In this document: one piece after another, positions 1 through 7,528 of the stretch
Numbering within the stretch: the stretch's first letter is position 1
How the letters are laid out: each line of letters begins with the position of its first letter
Assembly (NCBI RefSeq): GCF_000829695.1
Contig: NZ_BBNN01000022.1
Location: 124,001-188,000 of the forward strand
Source: Streptomyces sp. NBRC 110035
GTDB taxonomy: Bacteria > Actinomycetota > Actinomycetes > Streptomycetales > Streptomycetaceae
Direction: 5' to 3'
DNA: 64,000 nt
Position numbers and translations under genes: made by a program
The notes under the pieces: model-generated
Seen by the model: only the letters and a program-made list of their open reading frames with translations
Told to the model about the DNA's origin: nothing
The model's database searches: none

Positions 1-269
1 AGTCCGTGGAGAGCCTGGACCGGCTGGTGTCGGACATCCTCTCGGCGCATCTGGCCCAGGTGAGCGTCCGGCAGAACGACGACATGCGGAAGATCTCCGC
101 GTGGGCGGCGATGGCGGCGGTCCCCACGATGCTCGCGGGGGTCTACGGCATGAACTTCGAGCACATGCCGGAGCTGCGGTGGGAGGGGTCCTATCCGGCG
201 GTGATCGTGGTGATGGCCGTGCTGGAGGTGCTGCTGTACCGGCTGTTCAAGCGGCGCGGCTGGATGTAG
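1..269 (+). CDS. corA: CorA-family magnesium/cobalt channel, C-terminal part (5' end outside window)
   Basis: Carboxy-terminal end of a CorA-type divalent cation channel of the inner membrane; the gene starts before the window. The visible ~89 residues carry the diagnostic end of the family: a first hydrophobic segment leading into the Gly-Met-Asn selectivity loop (YGMNFEHMPEL), a second transmembrane helix (VIVVMAVLEVLLYRLF) and a short basic tail (KRRGW). The GTG at base 6 is internal, not a start, because the frame is open to the window edge and the cytoplasmic domain is missing. It converges on the LLM oxidoreductase, and a strong hairpin lies between them. Confidence 0.92.
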   Translation, partial: SVESLDRLVSDILSAHLAQVSVRQNDDMRKISAWAAMAAVPTMLAGVYGMNFEHMPELRWEGSYPAVIVVMAVLEVLLYRLFKRRGWM

Positions 270-608
270 CGGGAGGCCGGCCGGAGCAGCGGGCGGCAGG
301 GCCGGAAAGCATCATGGGCCCGCCTCCGCAAGGATGCCGCACGTTCCGCGGTCCGCGGTCTGCGGCTGCGGCGCTCCGCGGTGGTCACGGTGGTCGGAAG
401 TGGTCCGCGGGGAAGGAGTCAGGGGGGAGGAGGGGCGCACCGCAGCCGGGACAGCCGGCAACCGCGCCGGAGCCAGGAGGGACGAGAGGGGTGTGCCGGG
501 GCGTAACCGCGGAGGCCGCCGGGCGTTGTGGTGGGTGACGGCCGTGGTGGGGAAGACCCCCGAGCCCCCACCACGGCCGGAGAACCTTCGGCTGCTGGGC
601 AGACGGTG
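270..608. other. Intergenic stretch between convergent genes, no gene
   Basis: No convincing coding sequence: the frames crossing it have the composition of GC-rich shadow frames. It holds a 14-bp perfect hairpin (539-579) that probably ends transcription from both sides, and just before it a rightward sequence resembling a sigma-BldN promoter (502-529). Confidence 0.6.
539..579. terminator. Bidirectional hairpin terminator between corA and the LLM oxidoreductase
   Basis: Perfect 14-bp stem (CGGCCGTGGTGGGG at 539-552 pairing with 566-579) with a 13-nt loop, 29 bp past the stop of the leftward LLM gene. There is no U-tract, which is common for Streptomyces hairpin terminators. Confidence 0.65.
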
Positions 609-1664
609 CTACGCGAGGCCGGCGCGCTCCAGGGCCTCGGTGCCGGCGCGCAGCGACGTGAGGCGCTCGTCGAGGGTGAGACCCGCCGGAGCGAGGGTGA
701 GGGTGGTGACCCCGGCCGCCGCGTAGGCCTTCATCCGGTCCGCGATGCGGTCCACGGAGCCGAGGAGCGTGGTGGAGTCGATCAGGTCGTGCGGTACGGC
801 CGCGGCAGCGCCCTGCTTGTCGCCGGACAGGTACTTGTCCTGGATCTCGGCGGCCTCCCGCTCGTAGCCCATGCGCCCGGCGAGCTGGTTGTAGAAGTTC
901 TGCTTGCGGCTGCCCATACCGCCGACGTACAGCGCGGTGTAGGGGCGGAAGGTGTCGGCCAGGGTGGTGACGTCCTTGTCGTCGCCGACGGCGAGGGGCA
1001 GGGTGGGGCAGATGTCGAAGCCCTCGAGGGTCTTGCCGGCCTTCTCACGGCCCGCCCTCAGGTACCTGACGGCGGTGTCCTCGAGATGGTCGGCGGAGGG
1101 GAAGATCAGTAGGGCGCCGTCGGCGGTCTCGCCGGTCTGTTCGAGGTTCTTCGGGCCGATCGCGGCGATGTAGAGGGGGATGTGCTCACGCTGCGGGTGC
1201 ACGGTCAGCTTGATGGGTTTGCCGGGGCCGCCGGGGAGGGGCAGCGTCCAGTGCTCGCCGTCGTGGGTGAGGCGTTCGCGCGTCATGGCCTTGCGGATGA
1301 TCTCGACGTACTCGCGGGTCCGGGCGAGCGGCTTGTCGAACCTGACGCCGTACCAGCCCTCGGAGACCTGCGGGCCGGAGACGCCGAGGCCGAGGCGGAA
1401 CCGGCCGCCGGAGAGGGAGTCGAGGGTGGCGGCCGTCATCGCCGTCATCGCGGGCTGGCGGGCCGGGATCTGGAAGATGGCCGAGCCCACGTCGATGCGT
1501 TCGGTCTGTGCGGCGACCCAGGTGAGCACGGTGGCGGCGTCGGAGCCGTAGGCCTCGGCCGCCCAGCAGACCGCGTACCCGAGGCGGTCCGCCTCCTGCG
1601 CCACGGCGAGGTTGTCCGCGTCCATTCCGGCACCCCAGTAGCCGAGGTTGATCCCGAGCTGCAT
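609..1664 (-). CDS. LLM-class F420-dependent oxidoreductase (luciferase-like)
   Basis: A 351-residue single-domain protein of the bacterial luciferase-like fold; actinobacterial members of this type use coenzyme F420H2 and act in the cytoplasm. Family features visible are the N-terminal strand MQLGINLGYWG, the segment YAVCWAAEAYGSDA, the motif SGGRFRLGLGVSGPQ near residue 85, and the C-terminal GSVDRIADRMKAYAAAGVTTL. Length is normal for the family. The ATG follows a GGGGAG ribosome-binding site. A perfect 14-bp palindrome ends 13 bp before the start codon, suggesting control by a TetR-type repressor. The substrate cannot be deduced. Confidence 0.88.
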   Translation of the reverse strand: MQLGINLGYWGAGMDADNLAVAQEADRLGYAVCWAAEAYGSDAATVLTWVAAQTERIDVGSAIFQIPARQPAMTAMTAATLDSLSGGRFRLGLGVSGPQVSEGWYGVRFDKPLARTREYVEIIRKAMTRERLTHDGEHWTLPLPGGPGKPIKLTVHPQREHIPLYIAAIGPKNLEQTGETADGALLIFPSADHLEDTAVRYLRAGREKAGKTLEGFDICPTLPLAVGDDKDVTTLADTFRPYTALYVGGMGSRKQNFYNQLAGRMGYEREAAEIQDKYLSGDKQGAAAAVPHDLIDSTTLLGSVDRIADRMKAYAAAGVTTLTLAPAGLTLDERLTSLRAGTEALERAGLA

Positions 1665-1676
1665 GGCCGTCTCCCC

Positions 1677-1690
1677 TTACCGATCGGTAA
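1677..1690 (-). promoter_or_regulatory. Palindromic operator upstream of the LLM oxidoreductase
   Basis: TTACCGATCGGTAA is a perfect 14-bp palindrome placed directly upstream of the ribosome-binding site of the LLM gene. The core TACCGAnnGGTA resembles TetR-type operators and is similar to sites near 24118, 28131 and 43637. Confidence 0.55.
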
Positions 1691-1856
1691 CGTAGCTTGT
1701 GCGGAGACCCTATACCGCGGGGGCCGGGCGGAGCGGGCGGCGCCGTCCGCGGCCTTCGGCCGGGCGGGGCCCGGCGGTCCGGGCGGTCCGGTGCCCGGGG
1801 AAATCCGTTGTCGGCAGGTCCCGCGCCACAAGGTCCGGCCAGTAATCTCGGCGTCC

Positions 1857-2843
1857 ATGGAGCAGAGGCATCTCGGCCGTACCGGCCTGCGTGTGTCCCG
1901 GATCGGCCTCGGGACCCTGACCTGGGGTCGGGACACCGACGAGCACGATGCCGCGGACCTCTTGAAGACCTTCTGGGAGGCGGGCGGGAACCTCGTCGAC
2001 ACCGCCGACGTCTACGGCGACGGGGAGGCCGAGTATCTGCTCGGGCAGCTCATGGACGGGCTGGTGTCGCGCCGCGACCTCGTCATCTCGACGAAGGCCG
2101 GGAGCGTGCCGGATCCGGACCGCAGGGTCGACGGCTCGCGCGGGCACCTGCTCTCCGCGCTGGACGCCTCGCTCGCGCGCCTGGGCACCGACCACGTCGA
2201 CGTGTGGCACATCCACTCCTACGATCCCGCCACCCCGCTCGAGGAGACGCTCCAGGCCCTGGACATCGCCGTCGCCAGCGGGCGGGCCCGTTATGCCGGC
2301 GTGTCCAACTTCTGCGGCTGGCAGCTGGCCAGAGCAGCGACCTGGCAGCTCGCCGCGCCCGGCTCGCGCGCCCGGCTCGCAAGTACCCAGATGGAGTACT
2401 CGCTGCTCCAGCGGGGTGTGGAGCGGGAGGTGCTGCCGGCCGCCCTCGACACCGGGATCGGGCTGATTCCCTCGTCGCCGCTCGGGCGGGGCGTGCTCAC
2501 CGGCAAGTACCGGGGCGACGCCGTGCCGCCGGACTCGCGGGGCGCCTCCGCGCATCTGGCGCCGTTCGTGGAGCCGTATCTGGACGACACGGCGAGCAGG
2601 ATCGTGGACGCGGTGACCACGGCGGCGGACGGGCTCGCCGTGACCGCGCTCCAGGTGGCTCTCGCGTGGGTGCGGGACCGGCCGGGCGTGACCGCCCCCG
2701 TCGTCGGCGCGCGCAACGCACAGCAGCTCACGGCGGCGTTGTCGGTGGAGGCGCTTAGTCTTCCTGACGAGATCTGCCGGGCGCTCGACGACGTGTCGGC
2801 TCCCGTGCACCGCTATCCCGATCACGACTGGAGCACGCTGTGA
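1857..2843 (+). CDS. Aldo/keto reductase
   Basis: A 328-residue NAD(P)H-dependent aldo/keto reductase with a TIM-barrel fold. The N-terminus (MEQRHLGRTGLRVSRIGLG) is typical. The catalytic residues appear in order: Asp and Tyr of NLVDTADVYGDGEAE, Lys of VISTKAG, and His of VDVWHIHSYDP; cofactor-binding residues lie in the C-terminal VAPVVGARNAQQL-like segment. The ATG at 1857 starts the conserved region; the reading frame is open further upstream but without family similarity. Its stop overlaps the start of the next gene by 4 bp (GTGA), so the two are probably translated together. Confidence 0.93.
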   Translation: MEQRHLGRTGLRVSRIGLGTLTWGRDTDEHDAADLLKTFWEAGGNLVDTADVYGDGEAEYLLGQLMDGLVSRRDLVISTKAGSVPDPDRRVDGSRGHLLSALDASLARLGTDHVDVWHIHSYDPATPLEETLQALDIAVASGRARYAGVSNFCGWQLARAATWQLAAPGSRARLASTQMEYSLLQRGVEREVLPAALDTGIGLIPSSPLGRGVLTGKYRGDAVPPDSRGASAHLAPFVEPYLDDTASRIVDAVTTAADGLAVTALQVALAWVRDRPGVTAPVVGARNAQQLTAALSVEALSLPDEICRALDDVSAPVHRYPDHDWSTL

Positions 2844-5104
2844 GCACGGAGCCGCCCGAGACCACGGAGAACGCCGAGCCGGGGACGCCGGGCGAGGCCT
2901 CGGACACCGCGGACGCCTCTTCGAAGACGCCGGCGGAGCCGGAGAGCGCGGCGGCGGAGGGCGAGCAGGCACCCGGGGCCCGGCAGGTGTCCGAGGCCGA
3001 GGCCGAGTTGCTGGCGCAGCGGGCCGAGCGGGAGCGGATCGAGCGGCGGAAGGCGGAGCGGCAGGAGCCGATCGCGGCCGGCGGCAAGCTGAGCGGCACG
3101 GCGGCCGATCTGCTCGCCGCCGTACGGGCCGTGGAGAGCGGCGAGAAGCCGGCGGCCGCGGTGTCCGAGGAGTCCCGGCCCGCGCCACGGCGGCCCGCTC
3201 CCGAACCGGTGCGGCCGGCGCCGCCGGCGGCCGTCGGGCCGGCCCCCGCCCCCGGCGTGGTCGCGGCCGTGCGCGAAGTGCTCGCCCGGGGCGGGGCGCC
3301 CGAGGGGCTCGCCGTGCGGGCGGCCGATGTGCTGGGCGAGGAGGCCGCACAGGCGCTGCGGGACGATCCCTGGCTGCTGTTGCGGGTGACGGGCGTACGG
3401 CCCGAGCAGGCGGACGGTTTCGCCCGGGCGCTGCTCGGCGGCGGAGCCGGGCCGGACGACGGGCGTCGGGAGCGGGCGGTCACCGGGTGGCTGCTGGAGC
3501 AGGCCGCGGAGGCGGGGCACACCGCCCTGGAGATGTCCGCGCTGACCGCGGCGCTGGCTCGGCAGGGGATACCGGATGCCGAGGAGGCCGTGCGGACCGC
3601 GATCTCCGACGGTGACGTCCTCGTCTTCCAGGACCCGCTGCCCCGAACGGGTCCCCCGGCACCGCAGCGAGCCGGCGCCGCGCACGGCGAGGACGGGACG
3701 GACGACGCGGAGGACGCGGAGGACGCGGACGAGGAGCGGCCCGTCAGGGTGCTCGTGGGGCTCGAGCGGTATGCGATGGCCGAGGAGAGCCTCGCCGGCG
3801 GGCTGGCCCGGCTCGTCGACTCCTCGCCCGAACAGGGAGGTCCGGGTACGGAGTGGGAGCGGGCCGCCGCCTCGGCGGGTGGCTCCGCGGGGGAGCTGAT
3901 CCGCGCGGTCGCCGGTCACGGGCTGGTGCTGCACACGGGCGGGGAGGCGTCGCTCGCCGAGCCCGCGGCCCTGCTCCGGGCGGCGCACGGTCTCGGACTG
4001 CGCGCCTGGGCCGCCGCCCACACTCCCGTCGGGCGTACCCGGTTCGCGGCCCTGCTGGAGGCCGCCACGGCCGGGGACACGGGCCCGGGTTCGGGGGCTG
4101 CGGACACCGGGGCAGACGTGGCGGGGGAGGCCGGGGCCGAGGGCCCCGGAGTCGCCACCGTCGCCGGGCTGCTGTCCGGTGCCGAGGGGCCGGGGCGGGA
4201 CGCCGACGGGGCGCTGCTGCTGGACCTGCTCGTCGTGCTGGACGCTCCCCGGCTGGACGTCGAGGCGGCCGCGCTGGTCACGGAGTCGCTGCCGGACGGC
4301 GCCCGGCTGCTGCTGGCCGGGGACCCGGGCGTGCTGTGGTCCGCCGGTCCCGGTCGGGTGTTCGCCGATCTGCTGGCGGCGCGCGCGTGTCCGCAGGTCT
4401 CCTCCAGGCGGCCGGATCCCGGGCCGCTGGGCGAACTGGTCTCCGGTATCGGGGTCGGTGAGCTGAACCAGGTGGCGGCGCCCGGCAGGGAGGTCGTCAT
4501 CGTGCCGGTGCGGGACCCGGGCGAGGCCGTGCACCGGACGGTGCAGCTCGTGGTCGACTCGGTGCCGCGCGCGATCGGGGTACCGGCGGAGGAGACGCAG
4601 GTGATCACGCCGGGACACGGGGGCGCGGTGGGTACGCGCGCCCTGAACGCGGCATTGAAGGAGCGGCTGAATCCGGGGCCGGGACGCTTCGGCGGTTTCG
4701 ACCCGGGCGACCGGATCGCCTACTCCCCCGCCCGGGGACGCACGGTGCCGGGCCGGGTGGTGAAGGCCGACGCGGACGGGCTGCACCTGTCCTGCGCGGG
4801 CGAGGCCGTCGTCGTACCGCAGGAGCGGGTGGAACAGTCGGTACGGCACGGCTGGGCGCTGACGGCGCACCAGGCGGCGGGTGACCGGTGGCCGGCCGTG
4901 GTCGTGGTGCTGCCCGGTGATGCCGTGCGGGCGTTGAGCCGGCCGTGGGTGTACACCGCGTTCAGCAGGGCGGACCGCCACCTGTCCGTGGTGCACGGCG
5001 TGGAGCAGGCCCTGCCGCGTGCCGTGGCCGAGGTGGCGGCGAAGCCCCGGACGACCCGGCTGCCGGTACTGCTGGCACCACAGGTACCGGCACCGGCCGG
5101 CTGA
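2840..5104 (+). CDS. RecD2-like protein with degenerate helicase motifs (HhH domain protein)
   Basis: A 754-residue protein with the layout of RecD2 (SF1B) helicases but without a working ATPase. An acidic/proline-rich N-terminus (about 1-135) precedes a helix-hairpin-helix-like region (about 140-205), a winged-helix-like segment and the RecA-like core. Where RecD2 has TGGPGTGKT, this protein has TGGEASLAEP (about residue 365), losing the P-loop lysine. The DE of Walker B is replaced by VVLDAPRLDV (about 462). The motif LLAGDPGVLWSAGPGRVFADLL and the C-terminal UvrD/RecD-like end (TAHQAAGDRWPAVVVVLPGD, YTAFSRADRHLSVV) remain recognisable. It is probably a DNA-binding or scaffold protein. GTG start overlaps the upstream stop. 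Confidence 0.78.
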   Translation: MSTEPPETTENAEPGTPGEASDTADASSKTPAEPESAAAEGEQAPGARQVSEAEAELLAQRAERERIERRKAERQEPIAAGGKLSGTAADLLAAVRAVESGEKPAAAVSEESRPAPRRPAPEPVRPAPPAAVGPAPAPGVVAAVREVLARGGAPEGLAVRAADVLGEEAAQALRDDPWLLLRVTGVRPEQADGFARALLGGGAGPDDGRRERAVTGWLLEQAAEAGHTALEMSALTAALARQGIPDAEEAVRTAISDGDVLVFQDPLPRTGPPAPQRAGAAHGEDGTDDAEDAEDADEERPVRVLVGLERYAMAEESLAGGLARLVDSSPEQGGPGTEWERAAASAGGSAGELIRAVAGHGLVLHTGGEASLAEPAALLRAAHGLGLRAWAAAHTPVGRTRFAALLEAATAGDTGPGSGAADTGADVAGEAGAEGPGVATVAGLLSGAEGPGRDADGALLLDLLVVLDAPRLDVEAAALVTESLPDGARLLLAGDPGVLWSAGPGRVFADLLAARACPQVSSRRPDPGPLGELVSGIGVGELNQVAAPGREVVIVPVRDPGEAVHRTVQLVVDSVPRAIGVPAEETQVITPGHGGAVGTRALNAALKERLNPGPGRFGGFDPGDRIAYSPARGRTVPGRVVKADADGLHLSCAGEAVVVPQERVEQSVRHGWALTAHQAAGDRWPAVVVVLPGDAVRALSRPWVYTAFSRADRHLSVVHGVEQALPRAVAEVAAKPRTTRLPVLLAPQVPAPAG

Positions 5105-5131
5105 CAGGGGGCGCCACCCGCCACGACGACC

Positions 5132-5168
5132 GCGGTGGCGGTGACACCCTCGGTGCCACCGCCACCGC
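5132..5168. terminator. Hairpin terminator between convergent genes
   Basis: Twelve-bp perfect stem GCGGTGGCGGTG (5132-5143) with 5157-5168, 13-nt loop, located 28 bp after the stop of the RecD2-like gene and 37 bp after the stop of the convergent gene. Confidence 0.55.
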
Positions 5169-5204
5169 CACCGCCGGTCCCGTCGGCTCGGCCCGGGGAG
5201 GGGG

Positions 5205-5903
5205 TCAGCGGTCGGCGTCGAGGGCCGGCACCGGCCCGTTCTCGAGGTCCTCGCCGGTGTCGTCGAGGTCGTCCACCTCGTCGTCGGGATCTTCGTCGAA
5301 GACGGCGCTGACGTCGAAGCGGCACACGACCTGTGCCGGGTCCACCTGGTCGAACGGTGCCTCGAGCCATTCACCGGCCTCCGCCGGTTCGTCCGATGCC
5401 GTCACCCAGAGGGTGGAGTCGCCCTCCTCGAGGCCGAACTCCTTGTGCCTGGAAGCGATCTCGTCCGGTTCGTACTCGCCGAACAGGAGGCCGAGCGCGC
5501 CGTGGACGGTGCCCGAGGCGTCAGAAGTGCCGGAGGTGCCGGAGCCCTCGTCGTCCGCCGCCTCGATCCGCTGCGCGTGCGCCAGCAGCCGCCGCGGCTC
5601 CGCGACGGCGTAGTCGCGGCGGATCAGGACGCTGAGCGCGCTGGGCTCCTCGGGGCCGGTGTAGGGCGGCAGGGCGTCCTCGGCCGCGGGGATCTCGAAG
5701 GGGGTCACTTCGTCGTAGCGGTCGTAGAGCAGTTCGTCGTACGCCTCAGCGGCCACGGCCAGCTCGTTGAACGCTTCGTAGACGGCCGGGTCGTCCTCCC
5801 CCGACCGGCGTTCGACCGCGGCCAGGTGGCGGTCGAGCGCGGTCTTGACCGCCTCGGCGGCGGCGCGTACCTCGGCAGCGGTGGGCTGCTCAGCATCAGA
5901 CAT
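5205..5903 (-). CDS. Conserved hypothetical acidic protein
   Basis: A 232-residue cytoplasmic protein, strongly acidic, with no signal peptide or membrane segment. I recognise it only as a conserved actinobacterial hypothetical. The N-terminal third is helical (VRAAAEAVKTALDRHLAAVERR) and the C-terminus ends in a run of Asp/Glu (EDPDDEVDDLDDTGEDLE). The ATG at 5903 was chosen because the 13 codons upstream run into the divergent promoter region; it faces the DUF5703 gene only 47 bp away, so the two probably share a control region. No function is assigned. Confidence 0.75.
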   Translation of the reverse strand: MSDAEQPTAAEVRAAAEAVKTALDRHLAAVERRSGEDDPAVYEAFNELAVAAEAYDELLYDRYDEVTPFEIPAAEDALPPYTGPEEPSALSVLIRRDYAVAEPRRLLAHAQRIEAADDEGSGTSGTSDASGTVHGALGLLFGEYEPDEIASRHKEFGLEEGDSTLWVTASDEPAEAGEWLEAPFDQVDPAQVVCRFDVSAVFDEDPDDEVDDLDDTGEDLENGPVPALDADR

Positions 5904-5950
5904 AGTGCAGACGCTATCCGTACCGGGGCCCAGCCCGCACAATAGATGCG

Positions 5951-6139
5951 ATGCCGGAATACGAATTTGTCGACGTGCACGTACCGCGTGGGGTCTCCCG
6001 CAAGGAGGCGGCCCGCCTGCTGACGGACCACGCGGAGTACGGTCACTGGGAGTTGGACCGTCTGAGTCTGCTGCGCGACGGGAGCCGCAAGGTGCGGCTG
6101 CGGCGGCGGATCATCCGCCAGGTACGCGCGACCTGGTGA
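5951..6139 (+). CDS. DUF5703 family small protein
   Basis: A 62-residue basic protein (PEYEFVDVHVPRGVSRKEAARLL...) that matches the DUF5703 family of Streptomyces small proteins, whose function is unknown. The second half is rich in Arg (SRKVRLRRRIIRQVRATW) and could bind nucleic acid or a negatively charged partner. The ATG lies 47 bp from the divergent acidic protein gene, an arrangement suggesting shared control. A basic and an acidic protein encoded head to head might interact; this is inference only. Confidence 0.8.
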   Translation: MPEYEFVDVHVPRGVSRKEAARLLTDHAEYGHWELDRLSLLRDGSRKVRLRRRIIRQVRATW

Positions 6140-6242
6140 GTCCGGGCACCCCGGCGGCCGCTACGCCCTCACCCACGGAGCGGGCACCGGCGCAGCCGGG
6201 CCCGCTCCGTACGGCCGGTTCCGGCCACTGTCGCGGCCGGTG

Positions 6243-6938
6243 TCACGCTGCGGCTCGCGCCTTGCGGTAGAGCACCACACCGGCGAGCAGCGCGCCCGCC
6301 CCGGCCGGCAGGGCGAGCCCGATCGGCAGTTCGCTGCCCGTCGCGGCCAGTTCCACGTCGCTCCGGGGCAGGGCGGCGGAGTGGGTGTCCGGCTGGTTGC
6401 CGGGCTCGGAGCCACCGGGGGCGGCCTCGCCCGGGGTGGACGGCGTGCCCGGCTCGGCCTCGCCGGGGTCGCCGGGGTCGCCGGGCCGGCCGGGCGTCTC
6501 CTGGTCCGCGGAGCCGCCGTTCGCGCACTCGTTGCCCAGGGCCGCGTTGCCGACACCGATGACGTCGACGCTGTTGCCGCAGACGTTCACCGGAATGTGG
6601 ACCGGTGCCTCGACGCGGTTGCCGGACGCCACGCCGGGCGAGCCGACGGTGTCCCCGCCGGCCTGCGCGCCACCGTGGCCGCTCGATGCCGAACCGCCCT
6701 GGTTGGCGCACGAGTTGCCCACGGACGGATTGAGGACGCCGACGACGGAGACCGTGTTTCCGCAGACGTTGACCGGCGCGTGCACCGGCGCCTGGACCGA
6801 GTTCCCGGAGAGCACGCCGGGCGAGCCCTTGGCCGTGCCCTGCGCGTCGGAGTCGGCGTGCGCGAGTCCGCCCGCGGCGGCGATCACACCGGACGCGGCT
6901 GCCACGGTCATCAGACCCTTACGGGTGGCCTGTCGCAT
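6243..6938 (-). CDS. chpC: Long chaplin with sortase anchor (ChpC-like)
   Basis: A 231-residue cell-wall-anchored chaplin, one of the hydrophobic amyloid-forming proteins that coat aerial hyphae. In order: signal peptide (about 1-28, ending LAHADS), chaplin domain 1 (GNSVQAPVHAPVNVCGN...NPSVGNSCANQ), chaplin domain 2 (GNRVEAPVHIPVNVCGN...NAALGNECANG), a Pro/Gly-rich wall-spanning segment, a sortase signal LAATG, a hydrophobic helix and a basic tail YRKARAAA. Each chaplin domain has the usual Cys pair. It sits next to the short chaplin gene in the order recalled for chpC-chpH; the symbol rests on that context and the two-domain anchored structure. Confidence 0.93.
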   Translation of the reverse strand: MRQATRKGLMTVAAASGVIAAAGGLAHADSDAQGTAKGSPGVLSGNSVQAPVHAPVNVCGNTVSVVGVLNPSVGNSCANQGGSASSGHGGAQAGGDTVGSPGVASGNRVEAPVHIPVNVCGNSVDVIGVGNAALGNECANGGSADQETPGRPGDPGDPGEAEPGTPSTPGEAAPGGSEPGNQPDTHSAALPRSDVELAATGSELPIGLALPAGAGALLAGVVLYRKARAAA

Positions 6939-6976
6939 GTACTGGTTCCTGCCTTCGACAAGTGCCGGGAAGGGTG

Positions 6977-7005
6977 TTCCTGGGATTCCGTGAATTCCTG
7001 GGATT
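6977..7005 (-). promoter_or_regulatory. Direct repeat in the chpC leader
   Basis: TTCCTGGGATT occurs at 6977-6987 and again at 6995-7005, an 18-bp period, within the 213-bp gap between chpC and chpH and 39-67 bp before the chpC start. It could be a tandem regulator site; no protein can be named. Confidence 0.35.
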
Positions 7006-7151
7006 TCTCGGACTCACGGACTCCCCCGGATTCCGTTCCCGGTGTTCGGGACGTACGGGAAAACCGGTCGGCCCCGGAGCGCGTGGCGCGCACTGCGGGG
7101 CCGACAGGATCAAACCCTGAAAGGGCGTGCCCTAATGGGCGAGGCACAACG

Positions 7152-7385
7152 TCACTGGTTGACGCAGGTGTTGCCGAACGCGGGGTTCAGCAGCCCGATC
7201 ACGGAAACCGTGTTGCCGCAGGCGTTCACCGGAACGTGCACCGGGACCTGGACGACGTTGCCCGAGGCGACGCCCGGGGAGTTCACGGCGGCACCCTGGG
7301 CACCGGAATCGGCGGCGGCCATGCCCGCACCCGCGAGAACCAGTCCACCGGTGGCGGCGGCGACAGCGACGACCTTCTTGATCAT
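7152..7385 (-). CDS. chpH: Short chaplin (ChpH-like)
   Basis: A 77-residue secreted chaplin: signal peptide (about 1-26, ending GMAAADS), then a single chaplin domain (GNVVQVPVHVPVNACGNTVSVIGLLNPAFGNTCVNQ region) with the two Cys that form the domain disulfide. Short chaplins assemble into amyloid fibrils at the air-water interface and allow aerial growth. The sequence is very close to what I recall for ChpH. The ATG follows a strong GGAGGA ribosome-binding site. A sigma-BldN-like promoter lies about 50 bp upstream, consistent with the known control of chaplins. It is transcribed in the same direction as the sortase-anchored chaplin, 213 bp apart. Confidence 0.95.
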   Translation of the reverse strand: MIKKVVAVAAATGGLVLAGAGMAAADSGAQGAAVNSPGVASGNVVQVPVHVPVNACGNTVSVIGLLNPAFGNTCVNQ

Positions 7386-7434
7386 TATTCCTCCTCGTTG
7401 GCAATGCGATCCACATCAGCGGGTCACATCACGG

Positions 7435-7462
7435 GTAACGAGAAGGAAGTAATGAGGCTACG
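7435..7462 (-). promoter_or_regulatory. Sigma-BldN-type promoter of chpH
   Basis: On the minus strand CGTAGC (7457-7462) and CGTTAC (7435-7440) are separated by exactly 16 bp, close to the sigma-BldN consensus CGTAAC-N16-CGTTGA that I recall for chaplin promoters. Transcription would begin around 7427, giving a leader of about 40 nt. Confidence 0.55.
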
Positions 7463-7528
7463 AGCTTATCGTCGCATTCACTCTTCCCAGCTAAATCCGT
7501 ACGTCTGCCCGACGGGGGAAGGGGTCGT

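Noticed and set aside
2822..5374. 850-codon open frame on the minus strand opposite the RecD2-like gene
   Set aside because: It is an artefact of GC-rich third positions: the product is Arg/Pro/His-rich without domains, and the plus strand encodes a recognisable protein.
7034..7060. Possible sigma-BldN promoter for chpC on the minus strand
   Set aside because: The -35-like CGTACG matches 4 of 6 and the -10-like CGGAAT only 2 of 6; too weak.
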